A DNA stretch of 64,000 nucleotides from Micrococcaceae bacterium Sec5.8 (GCA_039636775.1 CP143429.1:1302001-1366000), one strand, 5' to 3'. Counted from the stretch's first letter, positions 27,728 through 37,002 are shown. A program made the numbers and translations. Notes: a model not told the origin generated them from the letters alone.

Positions 27728-30271
27728 ATGCGTATCCCACTTTCCTGGCTGCGTGAATTCGCAGCAGTACCGGCCGAAGCGACAGCCGAAGACGTAATGG
27801 CAGACCTCGTCAAGGTCGGCTTTGAAGAAGAAGCAGTGCACCGGCCTACGGACGCGCTCCAGGGCCCCATCGTGGTGGGTCAGGTCCTGAGCATCGTCAA
27901 GGAACCCCAGACCAACGGCAAGACCATCAACTGGTGCCAGGTCCGGGTGGTCCCTGAAGGTCAGCAACAAAGCCTCACGGGTGAGGGCATCGACCCCTCG
28001 GGCGTCCAGGGCATCATCTGCGGCGCCCACAACTTCGTCGAAGGTGACAAGGTGGTGGTCACCCTTCCGGGTGCTGTGCTGCCCGGCGACTTCCGCATTT
28101 CCGCCCGCAAAACTTACGGGCACCTGTCCGCCGGCATGATCGCCTCCGTGCGTGAACTCGGCATCGGCGAGGACCACGACGGCATCCTGGTGTTGTCAAG
28201 GATCGGGCTGGACCCGGAAATCGGTTCGGACGCCATGGAGCTGCTGGGCCTCTACGACCAGGCCGCCGAAATCAACGTCACCCCGGATCGTGGTTACGCT
28301 TTCTCGATCCGGGGTGTGGCCCGGGAGTATGCCCACGCCACCGGCACGGCTTTCACGGACCCGGCAACCAGAGTCCAGGCACCTGCTGAGCTTGCAGGGG
28401 GCCACGGGGTGAAGCTCAACGATGACGCCCCTATCTACGGCAAGCCCGGCTGCGACCGGTTTGTGGTCCGCACCGTCCGCGGCGTCGACGCCACGAAGCC
28501 CACGCCCCCGTGGATGACCTCCCGGCTGCGGCTCGCCGGAATCCGCTCAATTTCGCTGCCAGTGGACATCTCCAACTACGTCATGCTGGAACTTGGCCAG
28601 CCCACCCACTGCTACGACCGGGACACCCTGTCCGGTGACATCGTGGTCCGTCGGGCGGTGGCCGGGGAAAAGATCACCACCCTGGACGACAAGGAACGCA
28701 CGCTCGACGTCGAGGACCTCCTCATTACCGACGATTCCGGTGCGATCGGCATCGCCGGCGTGATGGGCGGGGCCGCCACTGAGGTGTCCGACTCCACCAC
28801 CAACGTCCTCGTGGAGGCCGCGCACTTCGACGAAGTGTCCATCGCACGCTCCCGCCGCCGCCACAAACTCCCGTCCGAGGCCTCCAAACGCTTCGAACGC
28901 GGCGTCGACTGGCACGTCGCCAACATCGCCGCCCAGCGGGTCGTTGACCTCCTCGTGGACCTTGCCGGCGGCACTGCCGTCGCCGAGGGGACCGACGTCG
29001 GAACCGCGCCGGATGCCGTTGCCGTAGAACTGCCCGCAACCTTCGCCGCGGAACGCATCGGCATCGATTTCACCGAGAGCCAGATCCGCACCTCGCTTGA
29101 GGACCTGGGCGCCGTCGTCGACAAGAGCGACAGCGGCTACCTGGTGACGGCCCCGAGCTGGCGGAACGACCTGGAAACCAAGGAGGATCTGTCCGAGGAG
29201 ATCGCCCGGCTGGTTGGTTATGACAAGATTCCGGCGTCCCTGCCGGTGGCGCCTCCAGGCCGCGGACTGACCCGCGTGCAGCAGCAACGCCGACGTCTGG
29301 TGCAGGCGTTGGCAGCGTCGGGGCTCACCGAGGTGCTTGCGTACCCGTTCGTCTCGCAAGCCGCCAATGACACTTTTGGCGTACCCGCGGCGGGAACCGC
29401 GAGGAAAGCGCTCAAGCTCGCCAACCCCATCAGCGAGGAGCAGGGCTACCTGCGCACCTCGATCCTGCCGGGGTTGATCGAGGTAGCCAAGCGCAACCAT
29501 TCGCGCGGCTTCCGGGATCTTGCCTTGTTTGAGGCCGGACTCGTCTTCCTGCCGGGCGATACGCTGGGCACCGCCACGATCCCGCCACTGGGAATCCGGC
29601 CCACTGACGAGGTGCTGGACGGCCTGTACGACGGCGTCCCGGACCAGCCGCTGTACGTTGCCGCGGTGCTCACCGGACATGACTCACCCGTCGCCGCAGG
29701 CCACACGGCCCGGGCCTGGGACTGGGCCGATGCGCTGGACATCGCGCGGATCGCAGGAGACGTGCTCGGCGTCGAAATCGTCATCAGCCAGGGCAGCCAC
29801 CAGGCCTTCCACCCGGGACGGGCGGCGCAGCTTGCGCTCCGCACCGGCGAGGTCCTGGGCTACGCCGGCGAACTGCACCCTAAGCTGCTGGCCGCGCACG
29901 ACATGCCCGCCCGCTCCGTTGCGCTCGAATTCAACGCCGACGCGCTCTTCGAGGCCGCGGCCGACGTGATTGTCTCCCGGCACCTCTCCACCTTCCCGGT
30001 CGCCACCCAGGATGTAGCCCTCGTGGTGCCGCTGGACGTCCCGGCGGAAGAGGTGCTTGCCGCTCTCCGGACGGGTGCCGGTGGCCTCCTCGAGGACGTC
30101 GCCCTGTTCGACGTGTACGCGGGCCAAGGCATCGAGGAGGGCAAGAAGTCGTTGGCCTTCAGCTTGCGCTTCCGCGCCAGTGACCGCACGCTGACCGCCG
30201 ATGAGGCGTCGGCGGCCCGTGAAGGCGCGGTTGCCGTTGCCCACGAGCGCTTCGGAGCAGTCCAACGCTAG
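27728..30271 (+). CDS. pheT: Phenylalanine-tRNA ligase beta subunit
   Basis: The 847-residue beta subunit binds tRNA and edits mischarged Tyr-tRNA-Phe. The start MRIPLSWLREFAAVP and the EMAP-like tRNA-binding domain (residues 40-160, with GIICGAHNF and ISARKTYGHLSAGM) are intact. The B3/B4 editing domain (about 220-400), B5 domain (about 420-500, with DLETKEDLSEEIARLVGYD) and C-terminal FDX-ACB domain (SRHLSTFPVATQDVALVVP) follow. The ATG at 27728 sits 2 nt after pheS, so the pair is coupled. In Mycobacterium pheT is close to argC, whereas here about 18 kb of other genes follow. Confidence 0.96.
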   Translation: MRIPLSWLREFAAVPAEATAEDVMADLVKVGFEEEAVHRPTDALQGPIVVGQVLSIVKEPQTNGKTINWCQVRVVPEGQQQSLTGEGIDPSGVQGIICGAHNFVEGDKVVVTLPGAVLPGDFRISARKTYGHLSAGMIASVRELGIGEDHDGILVLSRIGLDPEIGSDAMELLGLYDQAAEINVTPDRGYAFSIRGVAREYAHATGTAFTDPATRVQAPAELAGGHGVKLNDDAPIYGKPGCDRFVVRTVRGVDATKPTPPWMTSRLRLAGIRSISLPVDISNYVMLELGQPTHCYDRDTLSGDIVVRRAVAGEKITTLDDKERTLDVEDLLITDDSGAIGIAGVMGGAATEVSDSTTNVLVEAAHFDEVSIARSRRRHKLPSEASKRFERGVDWHVANIAAQRVVDLLVDLAGGTAVAEGTDVGTAPDAVAVELPATFAAERIGIDFTESQIRTSLEDLGAVVDKSDSGYLVTAPSWRNDLETKEDLSEEIARLVGYDKIPASLPVAPPGRGLTRVQQQRRRLVQALAASGLTEVLAYPFVSQAANDTFGVPAAGTARKALKLANPISEEQGYLRTSILPGLIEVAKRNHSRGFRDLALFEAGLVFLPGDTLGTATIPPLGIRPTDEVLDGLYDGVPDQPLYVAAVLTGHDSPVAAGHTARAWDWADALDIARIAGDVLGVEIVISQGSHQAFHPGRAAQLALRTGEVLGYAGELHPKLLAAHDMPARSVALEFNADALFEAAADVIVSRHLSTFPVATQDVALVVPLDVPAEEVLAALRTGAGGLLEDVALFDVYAGQGIEEGKKSLAFSLRFRASDRTLTADEASAAREGAVAVAHERFGAVQR

Positions 30272-30375
30272 AAAACGGCAGAACACTTGCCGCAGCCGGA
30301 ATCACCGTCCGGTCCGTTCGTCTTGCCGACGTCGGACCGGACGGGTGGCCGGACGGCGGGGCAGTTCTCGACTCT

Positions 30376-30978
30376 GTGGAACGTGTACGGGCCGCCCGCA
30401 TCGCGGACCCCCTCGTGCGGCACGACTTTCTCTCCGGCAGGATGGCACTGCGCGGATTCGCGGCGGAGATCCTCGGCGTACACCCCGAAGATCTGTCAGC
30501 GAACTATTCGTGCCCGGACTGCGGCACAGGCCCGGAGCTTGACCACGGCCGGCCCGGCTACCGGGTCGACGGAGGAGCCGCGTGTCTCACCCTCAGCCTG
30601 TCCCGCAGCCGGGGCTGGGCCCTGCTGGCCGCCAGGGGTCTGGGGGCGAACGGTGCACTTGCGGCCTCTGTCGGCGTCGACCTGGAGCACAGCGCCGGTG
30701 TGACGTTTCCCGGGTTCGACGCCGTTGCCCTCACACCGTCCGAACGGCAGCTTCTACGCGCCCTGGCGCCGGATACGGCGACTCTGTGGCGGGCGTCCGC
30801 GTGGGCCCGCAAGGAGGCCCTGCTGAAGTCCCGGGGTACCGGATTGCGGGTCGACCCGGCCACGGTGGAGGCATTTGTGGCACCCGGGAACGGCGGCCTG
30901 CTTCTGGACTTGGACGCTGTGGCGCTGGGACTGCCCGCGGGCTTCGTCGGCGCGCTGGCCGCCGTCGACGCCGCCTAG
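30376..30978 (+). CDS. 4'-Phosphopantetheinyl transferase superfamily protein, N-terminus uncertain
   Basis: Sfp-type enzymes load phosphopantetheine on carrier-protein serines. The 200-residue frame has the metal motif SVGVDLE and WARKEALLKSRGTGL, the family's core signatures. Upstream, codons from about 30301 look protein-like (ITVRSVRLADVGPDGWPDGG), but the frame contains no ATG, GTG or TTG between the stop at 30220 and GTG at 30376. The start may be rare, the gene may have lost its start, or translation may begin at GTG. It lies about 11 kb from the Pls/PosA synthetase, whose carrier domain needs this activity. Confidence 0.8.
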   Translation: MERVRAARIADPLVRHDFLSGRMALRGFAAEILGVHPEDLSANYSCPDCGTGPELDHGRPGYRVDGGAACLTLSLSRSRGWALLAARGLGANGALAASVGVDLEHSAGVTFPGFDAVALTPSERQLLRALAPDTATLWRASAWARKEALLKSRGTGLRVDPATVEAFVAPGNGGLLLDLDAVALGLPAGFVGALAAVDAA

Positions 30979-31019
30979 CAGGTTACGCCCAGCCGGGTAC
31001 TTTGCAGCGGGAGGCGTCC

Positions 31020-31809
31020 TCCAGCGCTTCCGTGAGCCATCGCACGGCAGTCCAACGGGAAGGGGCTCCGGGTCAGTGCGTCGGGACGCGGCGACGATCC
31101 GGTTGTCGTCTCGTGGCAACGACAGCAGGGGTGCTGGGAGATGTCACGGTTGGCTTTTCGCGGCTACCGTCGCCGGTGGGTTCCGGCGGCAAAGCTCATC
31201 ATCATCGGGCTCGTTGCGGTCCCGGCTGTCGGCATTTGTGCACCACGTGGTTGATAACGCTGTTGGGCGCACGACGGTGGCGGCAGATGCCGACGCCGCA
31301 GCAGAGCGGCGCTGGGCCGGATACGGCAGTGAACCCGCCGCAGCAGGAAACCCTGCCGCGCTGGCCGTGCCCCTTCAGCAACGCCCGGAAACGACTGCAG
31401 TGCTGGCCTTTTCTGCCCCGGCCCGGGCCTGTCTACCGGGGACGCCGTCGGCGTTGCAGTCGACTTTGCGGACGTGGCCAGTGATGCCCTGCGCCGTGGC
31501 ATCAGAATCTGCTCAGCGGATCTGCTCAGCGGATCTGCTCGGCGGTCATCGAAGGGCGCGATGGAGGGCAGGACAGCGATCAACCTCGCCTGCGGGGTGA
31601 TCATTGCGCAGAGCAGGTGCTCGCAGGAGGAAGCCTCCGACGTCCTTCCTCAGGCCTCGATCAGCCGCAACCAGAAGTTGCACACCATGGCCGCAGAGAT
31701 TCTCAGGCGTTGCTTCGACACCGCCGGAACGACAACCCGTGGCCTAACAACCCGTCAAGCCGGCAGGACAGGTGCCTGGACGGGGTGCATGGATGGGGCG
31801 CAGATTTGA
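31020..31809 (+). pseudogene. Decayed GAF-ANTAR antitermination regulator
   Basis: An ANTAR-like block is readable at about 31550-31710 (MEGRTAINLACGVIIAQSRC, then SQEEASDVL). ANTAR domains bind RNA hairpins to block termination. Upstream, GAF-like pieces lie in other frames: PAALAVPLQQRPETTAVLAF in one, GDAVGVAVDFADVASDALRR in another. An earlier REPSHGSPTGR piece near 31031 may be the N-terminus. Three copies of a 13-bp repeat at 31507-31545 sit just before the ANTAR block and alone shift the frame. At least two frameshifts are needed, so no intact product is likely. Confidence 0.6.
31507..31545 (+). repeat. Tandem 13-bp repeat (3 copies) inside the ANTAR pseudogene
   Basis: ATCTGCTCAGCGG, ATCTGCTCAGCGG and ATCTGCTCGGCGG occur head to tail. 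Two extra copies add 26 bp, which shifts the reading frame. Confidence 0.85.
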
Positions 31810-32262
31810 GCCGCGGATGATGGGGCCGACACGCCTCAGAGGATGCCCTGCCGGTTCTTCCCGGCGCTGATCCCGCCCCAGTTCGTGATCGATGATCTCC
31901 AGCATCTGCCGGCTCGTGAAGTTGTCGCGAGTACCGAGTAGCTCAACCATGTTGAGCAGGATTCGGCCCACGACCGGGGCCGAGAGTTCCGGAAGCGACC
32001 GCGCCGGGTCGAGGACTGTCGGCGCCATTTTCGTGCGCGGGTGTGGGGATTCTGCGGTGAGCCGCGCTTCTGAAACGGGTAAGGACGGGGCCGGGTCGCC
32101 GAATGAGGGATGCCGGCCGGACCGGTACGCAGAGGCGATGATGGGTTCGAGTCCGTTGAGGACAGTCCGGTTCCCGGGAAGAACCACGGGGGCCAGGAAC
32201 TCCGTTCGAGGGTGGCGGTGTTTGCCGCCGCCGCTGCCGCCCAGAACTGATCGATCACCCAT
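31744..32262 (-). CDS. Hypothetical protein, weakly supported
   Basis: A 172-codon open frame on the minus strand contains LSAPVVGRILLNMVELLGTR and MLEIIDHELGRD, which look like amphipathic helices. I recognise no family. A competing 140-codon frame overlaps it. It lies in the decayed segment, so it may be a remnant. It overlaps the tail of the ANTAR pseudogene on the other strand. The 155 nt between 32263 and 32417 hold nothing I can name. Confidence 0.3.
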   Translation of the reverse strand: MGDRSVLGGSGGGKHRHPRTEFLAPVVLPGNRTVLNGLEPIIASAYRSGRHPSFGDPAPSLPVSEARLTAESPHPRTKMAPTVLDPARSLPELSAPVVGRILLNMVELLGTRDNFTSRQMLEIIDHELGRDQRREEPAGHPLRRVGPIIRGSNLRPIHAPRPGTCPAGLTGC

Positions 32263-32417
32263 GGCTGTGCCTATCCCGACGTGGTTCTGACGTCACCTGC
32301 GGCGTGAGCCGTGTTTTTGGTGCGTACCCGTGAAGACGATCCGCTGCGACCGTAACCATCATGGGCCCGATCGGCACCGCTCCTTGGCGACGGAAGGAAG
32401 GAAGGGTTTCGATTCGG

Positions 32418-34196
32418 TCATATGGATTGCCGGTAGCCAAAGAACTCGTGGTCGTTGTTGTAACCGCCCAGCCCGCCCCCGATGTCCGCAAAGCTTTCGA
32501 CGAACTCGATGGCTTGGATCCACTTCACCATTTTGAATCCGAGCTCGACTTCGTTGCGAAGGCGAAGCGGTGCCCCGTGGCCGAACGAAACGGGTGCGCC
32601 GTTCATGTCGTACGCGAGCATCGTGAGGTGGTAGCTCATCTGCTCGATGGCGTGGGCGTCATAGTAGAGACCGCCCTCCGGGCCGTTGGCGAACGAGTAG
32701 AAGACCACCCATCTGGCTTCGGGCTTTGGACGGACGGTGTCCAGGATCGTCTGCATGGAAATCCCGCCCCACTTTGCCACGCCGGACCAGCCTTGAATGC
32801 AGAAATGCTGCGTAATCTGCTCCTGATAGGGAAGTGCCCGGAGCTCCCCGAGGGACAGCTCGACCGGGTTCTCGACGAGGCCGCCGACAGCGAGCTTGAA
32901 ACCGATGAAGCCATCCGCCTGGAGTTGCTTGTACTTTGCGCTGTCGGGGTAGTTGCCGTTGTGCCAGAAATAGGGCGAGACGTCTTTCTCTGTGTACTCG
33001 CCGGGTTTCGAGTCGACATGTTCGAACAGCCGCTGAGCGGGTCCTACGAGTGCGTAACCCAGGCGTTGCACGACCCGCGGATGGCGATACGTGAACGGGG
33101 TCGCGGCGACCCACCCGACGATGATCACGACCATTGAGGCGGCGAAAATCCAGAACCCGGTCCAGGATGCCGTGTTCTGCGAAGCGTAGATGTGGTTCAG
33201 ATTGCGCAGGGCACCGGTGGTGAACACAAGAGCGACGTGAATGACGATGAAGAGGATGAACCAGCACAGCACGAAGAAGTGCAGGGACCGGGCCACCTGG
33301 ATGTTGAAGAACCGGCTCACCCAACGGAACCGGGTGGACAACGCCGGGGACATGCCGAGCCCGGTCAGGAGCGCCACCGGCGGGGCGATGAACACCGTGA
33401 TGAAGTACGCGAGAAGTTGCAGGCTGTTGTAGTTGTTCCACCCGCTCTCGACCGGCCAGCGCAGCGAGAGGTACTGAATCGCGACCGAAACGGCGTTCGG
33501 GAAAACATCCCACCGCACCGGGACCAACCGCATCCACTGTCCGGTGGTAAACAACAGGATGTAGAAGACGACGCCGTTTGCCAGCCACAGAGTGTCGATG
33601 CCCAGATGCCACCAGCGGGCCAGACCGATCGAATGCCGCCGACCCGGGAGACCGACACCGTCAGGCAGCGTGATGGAGTCCTGCTTCGCCGTATAGAGCG
33701 GGGCCGTGGGCACGGGCTTCTGCACCCGGAACCAGTCCTTGCCGGGCGTCGAGTGGCGGGTCCAATAGAGCCGCGGATGGTCTGCGAGGATCGTCACCCC
33801 GGAACGGATGATGAAGATCATGAAGAACATGTTGAGGAAGTGCTGCCAGCCGACCCACGCGGGCAATCCAACCGGAGCATTCGGCAGCGGCTGTGACTCG
33901 CCGGGATAACGCTGGAGGAAGGCCTCCACCTGAGGCAGTTCACGGATGCCCTGGGCGACCGCCACCCCGACGATTAGCAGCAGCAGCCCGATAGGGATCA
34001 GCCAGAGAAGGTTGAACCATTTGTTCTGTCCGATTCTGATTCTTGGCGCCACTCCGTATTGCGGCTGAACTCCGCCAGCCCAATGCTCGTCGACGGCAGA
34101 ATAACGGGTGGCGTCGAGCTCGCTGCGGATGCTCATCCGTGCTGCCGCGCTGAACCCTGCGGCGGGAGGAGACGGTTCATTCGAAGGTTCACTCAT
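32418..34196 (-). CDS. Membrane cytochrome b - molybdopterin oxidoreductase fusion
   Basis: The 592-residue protein joins a membrane cytochrome b-type domain to a sulfite-oxidase-fold molybdopterin domain. The membrane part is about residues 60-380. It has helices around LLWLIPIGLLLLIVGVAV, WQHFLNMFFMIFIIRSGV and LHFFVLCWFILFIVIHVALV, with histidines suited to haem ligation. The Mo domain is about 395-590. HFCIQGWSGVAKWGG carries the cysteine that ligates molybdenum in the SUOX/YedY fold, and the C-terminal part has GAPLRLRNEVELGFKMVKWI. It may reduce or oxidise a small substrate using quinone-linked electrons. The substrate is unknown. A leaderless -10 hexamer precedes the ATG. It looks intact amid decayed neighbours. 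Confidence 0.85.
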   Translation of the reverse strand: MSEPSNEPSPPAAGFSAAARMSIRSELDATRYSAVDEHWAGGVQPQYGVAPRIRIGQNKWFNLLWLIPIGLLLLIVGVAVAQGIRELPQVEAFLQRYPGESQPLPNAPVGLPAWVGWQHFLNMFFMIFIIRSGVTILADHPRLYWTRHSTPGKDWFRVQKPVPTAPLYTAKQDSITLPDGVGLPGRRHSIGLARWWHLGIDTLWLANGVVFYILLFTTGQWMRLVPVRWDVFPNAVSVAIQYLSLRWPVESGWNNYNSLQLLAYFITVFIAPPVALLTGLGMSPALSTRFRWVSRFFNIQVARSLHFFVLCWFILFIVIHVALVFTTGALRNLNHIYASQNTASWTGFWIFAASMVVIIVGWVAATPFTYRHPRVVQRLGYALVGPAQRLFEHVDSKPGEYTEKDVSPYFWHNGNYPDSAKYKQLQADGFIGFKLAVGGLVENPVELSLGELRALPYQEQITQHFCIQGWSGVAKWGGISMQTILDTVRPKPEARWVVFYSFANGPEGGLYYDAHAIEQMSYHLTMLAYDMNGAPVSFGHGAPLRLRNEVELGFKMVKWIQAIEFVESFADIGGGLGGYNNDHEFFGYRQSI

Positions 34197-34202
34197 ACGC
34201 CC

Positions 34203-34208
34203 AACCTA
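34203..34208 (-). promoter_or_regulatory. -10 hexamer TAGGTT of the leaderless Mo-cytochrome gene
   Basis: On the minus strand TAGGTT is followed by gggcgt (6 nt) and the ATG at 34196. Confidence 0.5.
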
Positions 34209-34740
34209 GCCCTCACGCGAACAAGCGCTGCATCACTCCATATCCCAGCCTCCCGCCCGTCAAGGGGACGGGGGAGGGCTTCAGGGACCTGTCACCTCGA
34301 TAGTTCTCCCCAGCCAGATGACAAATATGCTAGGGCGAGCCGTACGCAAGGGCCCCCGCGAAGGCCGTGCCGTTACGTCCGATAACCGGGCCGGGGACAG
34401 CCGGATCAACGTGGCCCCGGTGGGGCCATCGAAGCCGCCGCGGCATCCCGTCAGAGCGCGGGCCAGTTCGCGGGATCGTAGCCAAACCGTCCGCCGCAAG
34501 TTTCCCTTACTGTCGGCGCCGGGCGGTCCGCCGGAGGCTCTCGCGGGTCTTTCTGCCTGAGCGTCCGTGGTGCCGGACATGCACGCTGCCCGGCGGCGGC
34601 ACCGGGTGCGTCCTGATCTGTGGACATGCGGATTCCCCCTAGTTCATGGACTGCGTGGACACCGGCCCGATACCTGGACCGCCGTGCACCTCACAGCACG
34701 CTAGTGGCCACGGGCGGCACCGTCATAGGGGCTTTGTGCC
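34209..34740. other. Non-coding / unassigned stretch
   Basis: About 530 nt with no gene I can support. Short open frames on both strands lack family features. The tail of the alpha/beta hydrolase pseudogene begins at 34741. Confidence 0.5.
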
Positions 34741-35340
34741 TTATCCTGCCACCGCGATGACGTTCTCCGCGGAGCGGTTGTTCTCATCGATGAGCGCCGG
34801 GTCGGCATAGTTGTGGATCGTCATCAGCCGGATCTGTTCGAGGTCCCGCTCGGAGCAGACCCCGTCCGATGGTGACGAGGGCTGAGACTTCCCCGGGGAA
34901 GCGGTTCACATAGTCCAGGCTGTCGATTCCCGCCAGGGAGTGGGCTATCAGGGCGTAGGAATCGTCCACACCCGGCGTCGAGAGTGTGGCATGCAGTTCG
35001 GTGGAGATGTTCTTCACGGTGCGGTGCGGTGCAGTGCGTGACATCCAGGTCGCTGTCGCCATATCCGGACCGTTAGATCACGAGAACGGTGGAAGCGTCG
35101 TCGAGCCCGCTTATCAGGGGTGTGACGTCCGGTACCGGCGAGGCGGTGTCGTCACCGCTGAGCAGCACCACGATCTGTTTGCCCTGCCCTGTCACGGATC
35201 CGTTGACCTGGCCCCCGTCTCTGCCGATCCTCTCGTTATACGGGTGCAGCAGATTCCTTACGATGCTTCCACGGGCGGTGCCAACGGCATCCGGTTTCGG
35301 CCGCCGTCGGCGGGCACCCGGGCAGGGCCCGAGCCGGCAC
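34741..35340 (-). pseudogene. Decayed alpha/beta hydrolase
   Basis: Pieces of one hydrolase are readable in order on the minus strand, in three frames. The first is GSIVRNLLHPYNERIGRDGG, then QIVVLLSGDDTASPVPDVTP and ASTVLVI, ending in an in-frame TAA near 35074. The second begins PHRTVKNISTELHATLSTPG and holds the nucleophile elbow AHSLAGIDSLDYVNRFPGE. The third is SERDLEQIRLMTIHNYADPA followed by LIDENNRSAENVIAVAG and a stop at 34741. At least two frameshifts and one stop disrupt it. The elbow reads HSLAG, as in hydrolases with an AHSxxG motif. Confidence 0.75.
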
Positions 35341-35341
35341 G

Positions 35342-35902
35342 TCAGCGTCCCCGGCTAAGCGGGGTGTTCTCCAGGGAGCGGGCGGACGAGCGAAGCAGGA
35401 AAGCGAAGACCATGAGCAGTGCCCCGGTGAACCATCCGCCGACGGTGGACGGGACGGGCAGCCCAGACAGGAGGAGGACGCCTGGTACCACCAGTGCTGC
35501 GGACAGGACGGCGAACAGGCGCATGCCGTAGAGGAAGACGAAGGGGAGGTAGTGCGCCCCGACGATGACCATGCCAGCTGGAAAGAACAGGTCAGTGCGT
35601 CCGTCGAGCATGGCCACGATCACGAAAAAGCCGATCGGTACCGTGAACGCTATCTGCATCGCCAGGGGTGCCATCGGGTGCCCGGCCGGCAACGACGAGG
35701 GCCGTCCGGAAAGCCGAATGACGAGTGTCGTCAGCGGGTAGATCAGCATTCCACCGAAGAACAGTGCGCCGACAGCGGCCGGTGGAGAGAACCATGTGGC
35801 CGCCGCGGCGGCCACAAGCCACACCGCCCCGGACACCAGCTGACCGTAGAATCCGCCCGCATAGACGCGCCGCACATCGCGTTGGGCTGCGGCGATCGAC
35901 AC
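35342..35902 (-). CDS. Multi-pass membrane protein, probably DUF7010 family
   Basis: The 186-residue protein has about six hydrophobic segments, for example SGAVWLVAAAAATWFSPPAA, ALFFGGMLIYPLTTLVIRLS and ALLMVFAFLLRSSARSL. HYLPFVFLYGM is a conserved-looking patch. It resembles the DUF7010 family, of unknown function; I hold this name loosely. The GTG start directly abuts the stop of a 35-codon ORF (TAG-GTG), suggesting coupled translation. It looks intact, unlike its immediate neighbours. Confidence 0.65.
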   Translation of the reverse strand: MSIAAAQRDVRRVYAGGFYGQLVSGAVWLVAAAAATWFSPPAAVGALFFGGMLIYPLTTLVIRLSGRPSSLPAGHPMAPLAMQIAFTVPIGFFVIVAMLDGRTDLFFPAGMVIVGAHYLPFVFLYGMRLFAVLSAALVVPGVLLLSGLPVPSTVGGWFTGALLMVFAFLLRSSARSLENTPLSRGR

Positions 35903-36010
35903 CTATCCGGCCCTGCCCGTCAGGGCGGATTCCACTGGGACCAGGTCGGTGTGCGCGATAGACCCGCAGGCCATCCTGACCCTGTCAATGTGCACGCGCG
36001 CTTCGACCAT
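35903..36010 (-). CDS. Possible 35-residue ORF upstream of the DUF7010-like gene
   Basis: ATG at 36010 preceded by GGGGGAAG gives MVEARVHIDRVRMACGSIAH and 15 more residues. The stop touches the next GTG. It could be a small coupled ORF or the remnant of a larger gene. No family is recognised. The 240 nt from 36011 to 36252 hold nothing else I can support. Confidence 0.3.
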   Translation of the reverse strand: MVEARVHIDRVRMACGSIAHTDLVPVESALTGRAG

Positions 36011-36252
36011 GATTCTTCCCCCGGATTCGGCCGTGGCGGCCGTTGGCCCCACTCTAGACCCCATGAGGTGTGGTGGCTCCGATGCAGGGCTGCAACCACA
36101 GGCACTGCAGCTGTGAGGGCCATACCGCCGGCGTGGAACCCGAGGACGCCTGACGCGGTGGCGTGCAGGGGTGGCGTCCTCCCTGGTTGGAGCAGGGGCG
36201 GGGTTCCTACTACTCCTGCTATTGACTGACGATGCTCGGTGGTGCTCCAGCT

Positions 36253-37002
36253 TCATGCCACCTTGAGGGCCGGGGCGCTGACCGCAGGGCCGGTCGTGGC
36301 GAGGCGATTGCGCAAGAACAGAATGTAGGGGATCATCACGGCCGCGATGATTCCTACCGTCACGGAGTCCCCGACCACGGAGTGCGCGGTAATCGTGCCG
36401 CTGATGTTGAACAGGATGTGGAAGGCAACGCCGGGCATGATGCTCCCGGTGAGCGCCACGCAGTATGCCAGGGCAATGCCGATGAGCACTGCCGCGACCA
36501 CCTGCAGGGCCTGGTCAGTGGGCGAGTATCCCCGCAGGAGGTTAACGATGTGCCCCAGGCCGAAGGTGACTCCTGAAATGATGATCGCGCGGGTGAAGCT
36601 GCCGCGCGTCCGCAGCGCCTGGAGCAGGAAACCGCGGAAGAGGAGCTCCTCAATGAAACCCACGGCCGCCATCAAAAGAATCGCGAAGACGATGGCTTCC
36701 AGGTCAAGTCCGGGCGCGAATCCTTTGGTGTACGCCAGGAATGCGATCGCGAATAGAGGAAGGTAGAAGAGCGTGGGTGGCAGTGTGCCGGGCTGCACGG
36801 GACACACCCCGTAGAACGTAAGCCGGCCACCCACGCGCAGGTAGATGATGAGCACGATCGACAGAATAATCAGCACGATGCCCGTGAGGCCGGGGAAGCC
36901 GAGTGCTTCCCCGATGATGTCGCCGATGTTAACGGCGACGAGGTAGATCGCAATCCAGATCAGTGCGTGCCCGATGGGCTTGGTGTCCTTTAGCTTGCGC
37001 AT
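36253..37002 (-). CDS. CPBP-family intramembrane glutamic endopeptidase
   Basis: The 249-residue protein has about eight TM helices and the CPBP/Abi motifs. These are FIEELLFRGFLLQAL (EExxxR with the catalytic Glu) and VTFGLGHIVNLLRGY (His), followed by MPGVAFHILFN (third motif). Members process CAAX-like or peptide substrates, and some confer bacteriocin immunity. GGAGTCAC precedes the ATG at 37002. It lies just after (on this strand) a broken ABC-2 permease, and the pair is reminiscent of bacteriocin export/immunity loci. Confidence 0.85.
   Translation of the reverse strand: MRKLKDTKPIGHALIWIAIYLVAVNIGDIIGEALGFPGLTGIVLIILSIVLIIYLRVGGRLTFYGVCPVQPGTLPPTLFYLPLFAIAFLAYTKGFAPGLDLEAIVFAILLMAAVGFIEELLFRGFLLQALRTRGSFTRAIIISGVTFGLGHIVNLLRGYSPTDQALQVVAAVLIGIALAYCVALTGSIMPGVAFHILFNISGTITAHSVVGDSVTVGIIAAVMIPYILFLRNRLATTGPAVSAPALKVA

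Noticed and set aside
32140-32170. GGTTCGAGTCC, a tRNA T-arm-like string
   Set aside because: The flanks do not fold into a cloverleaf and no CCA or anticodon stem is found. No tRNA was seen in the window.
34318-34560. 80-codon plus-strand frame (MTNMLGRAVRKG...)
   Set aside because: No ribosome binding site, no family features, Arg/Pro-rich composition typical of shadows.
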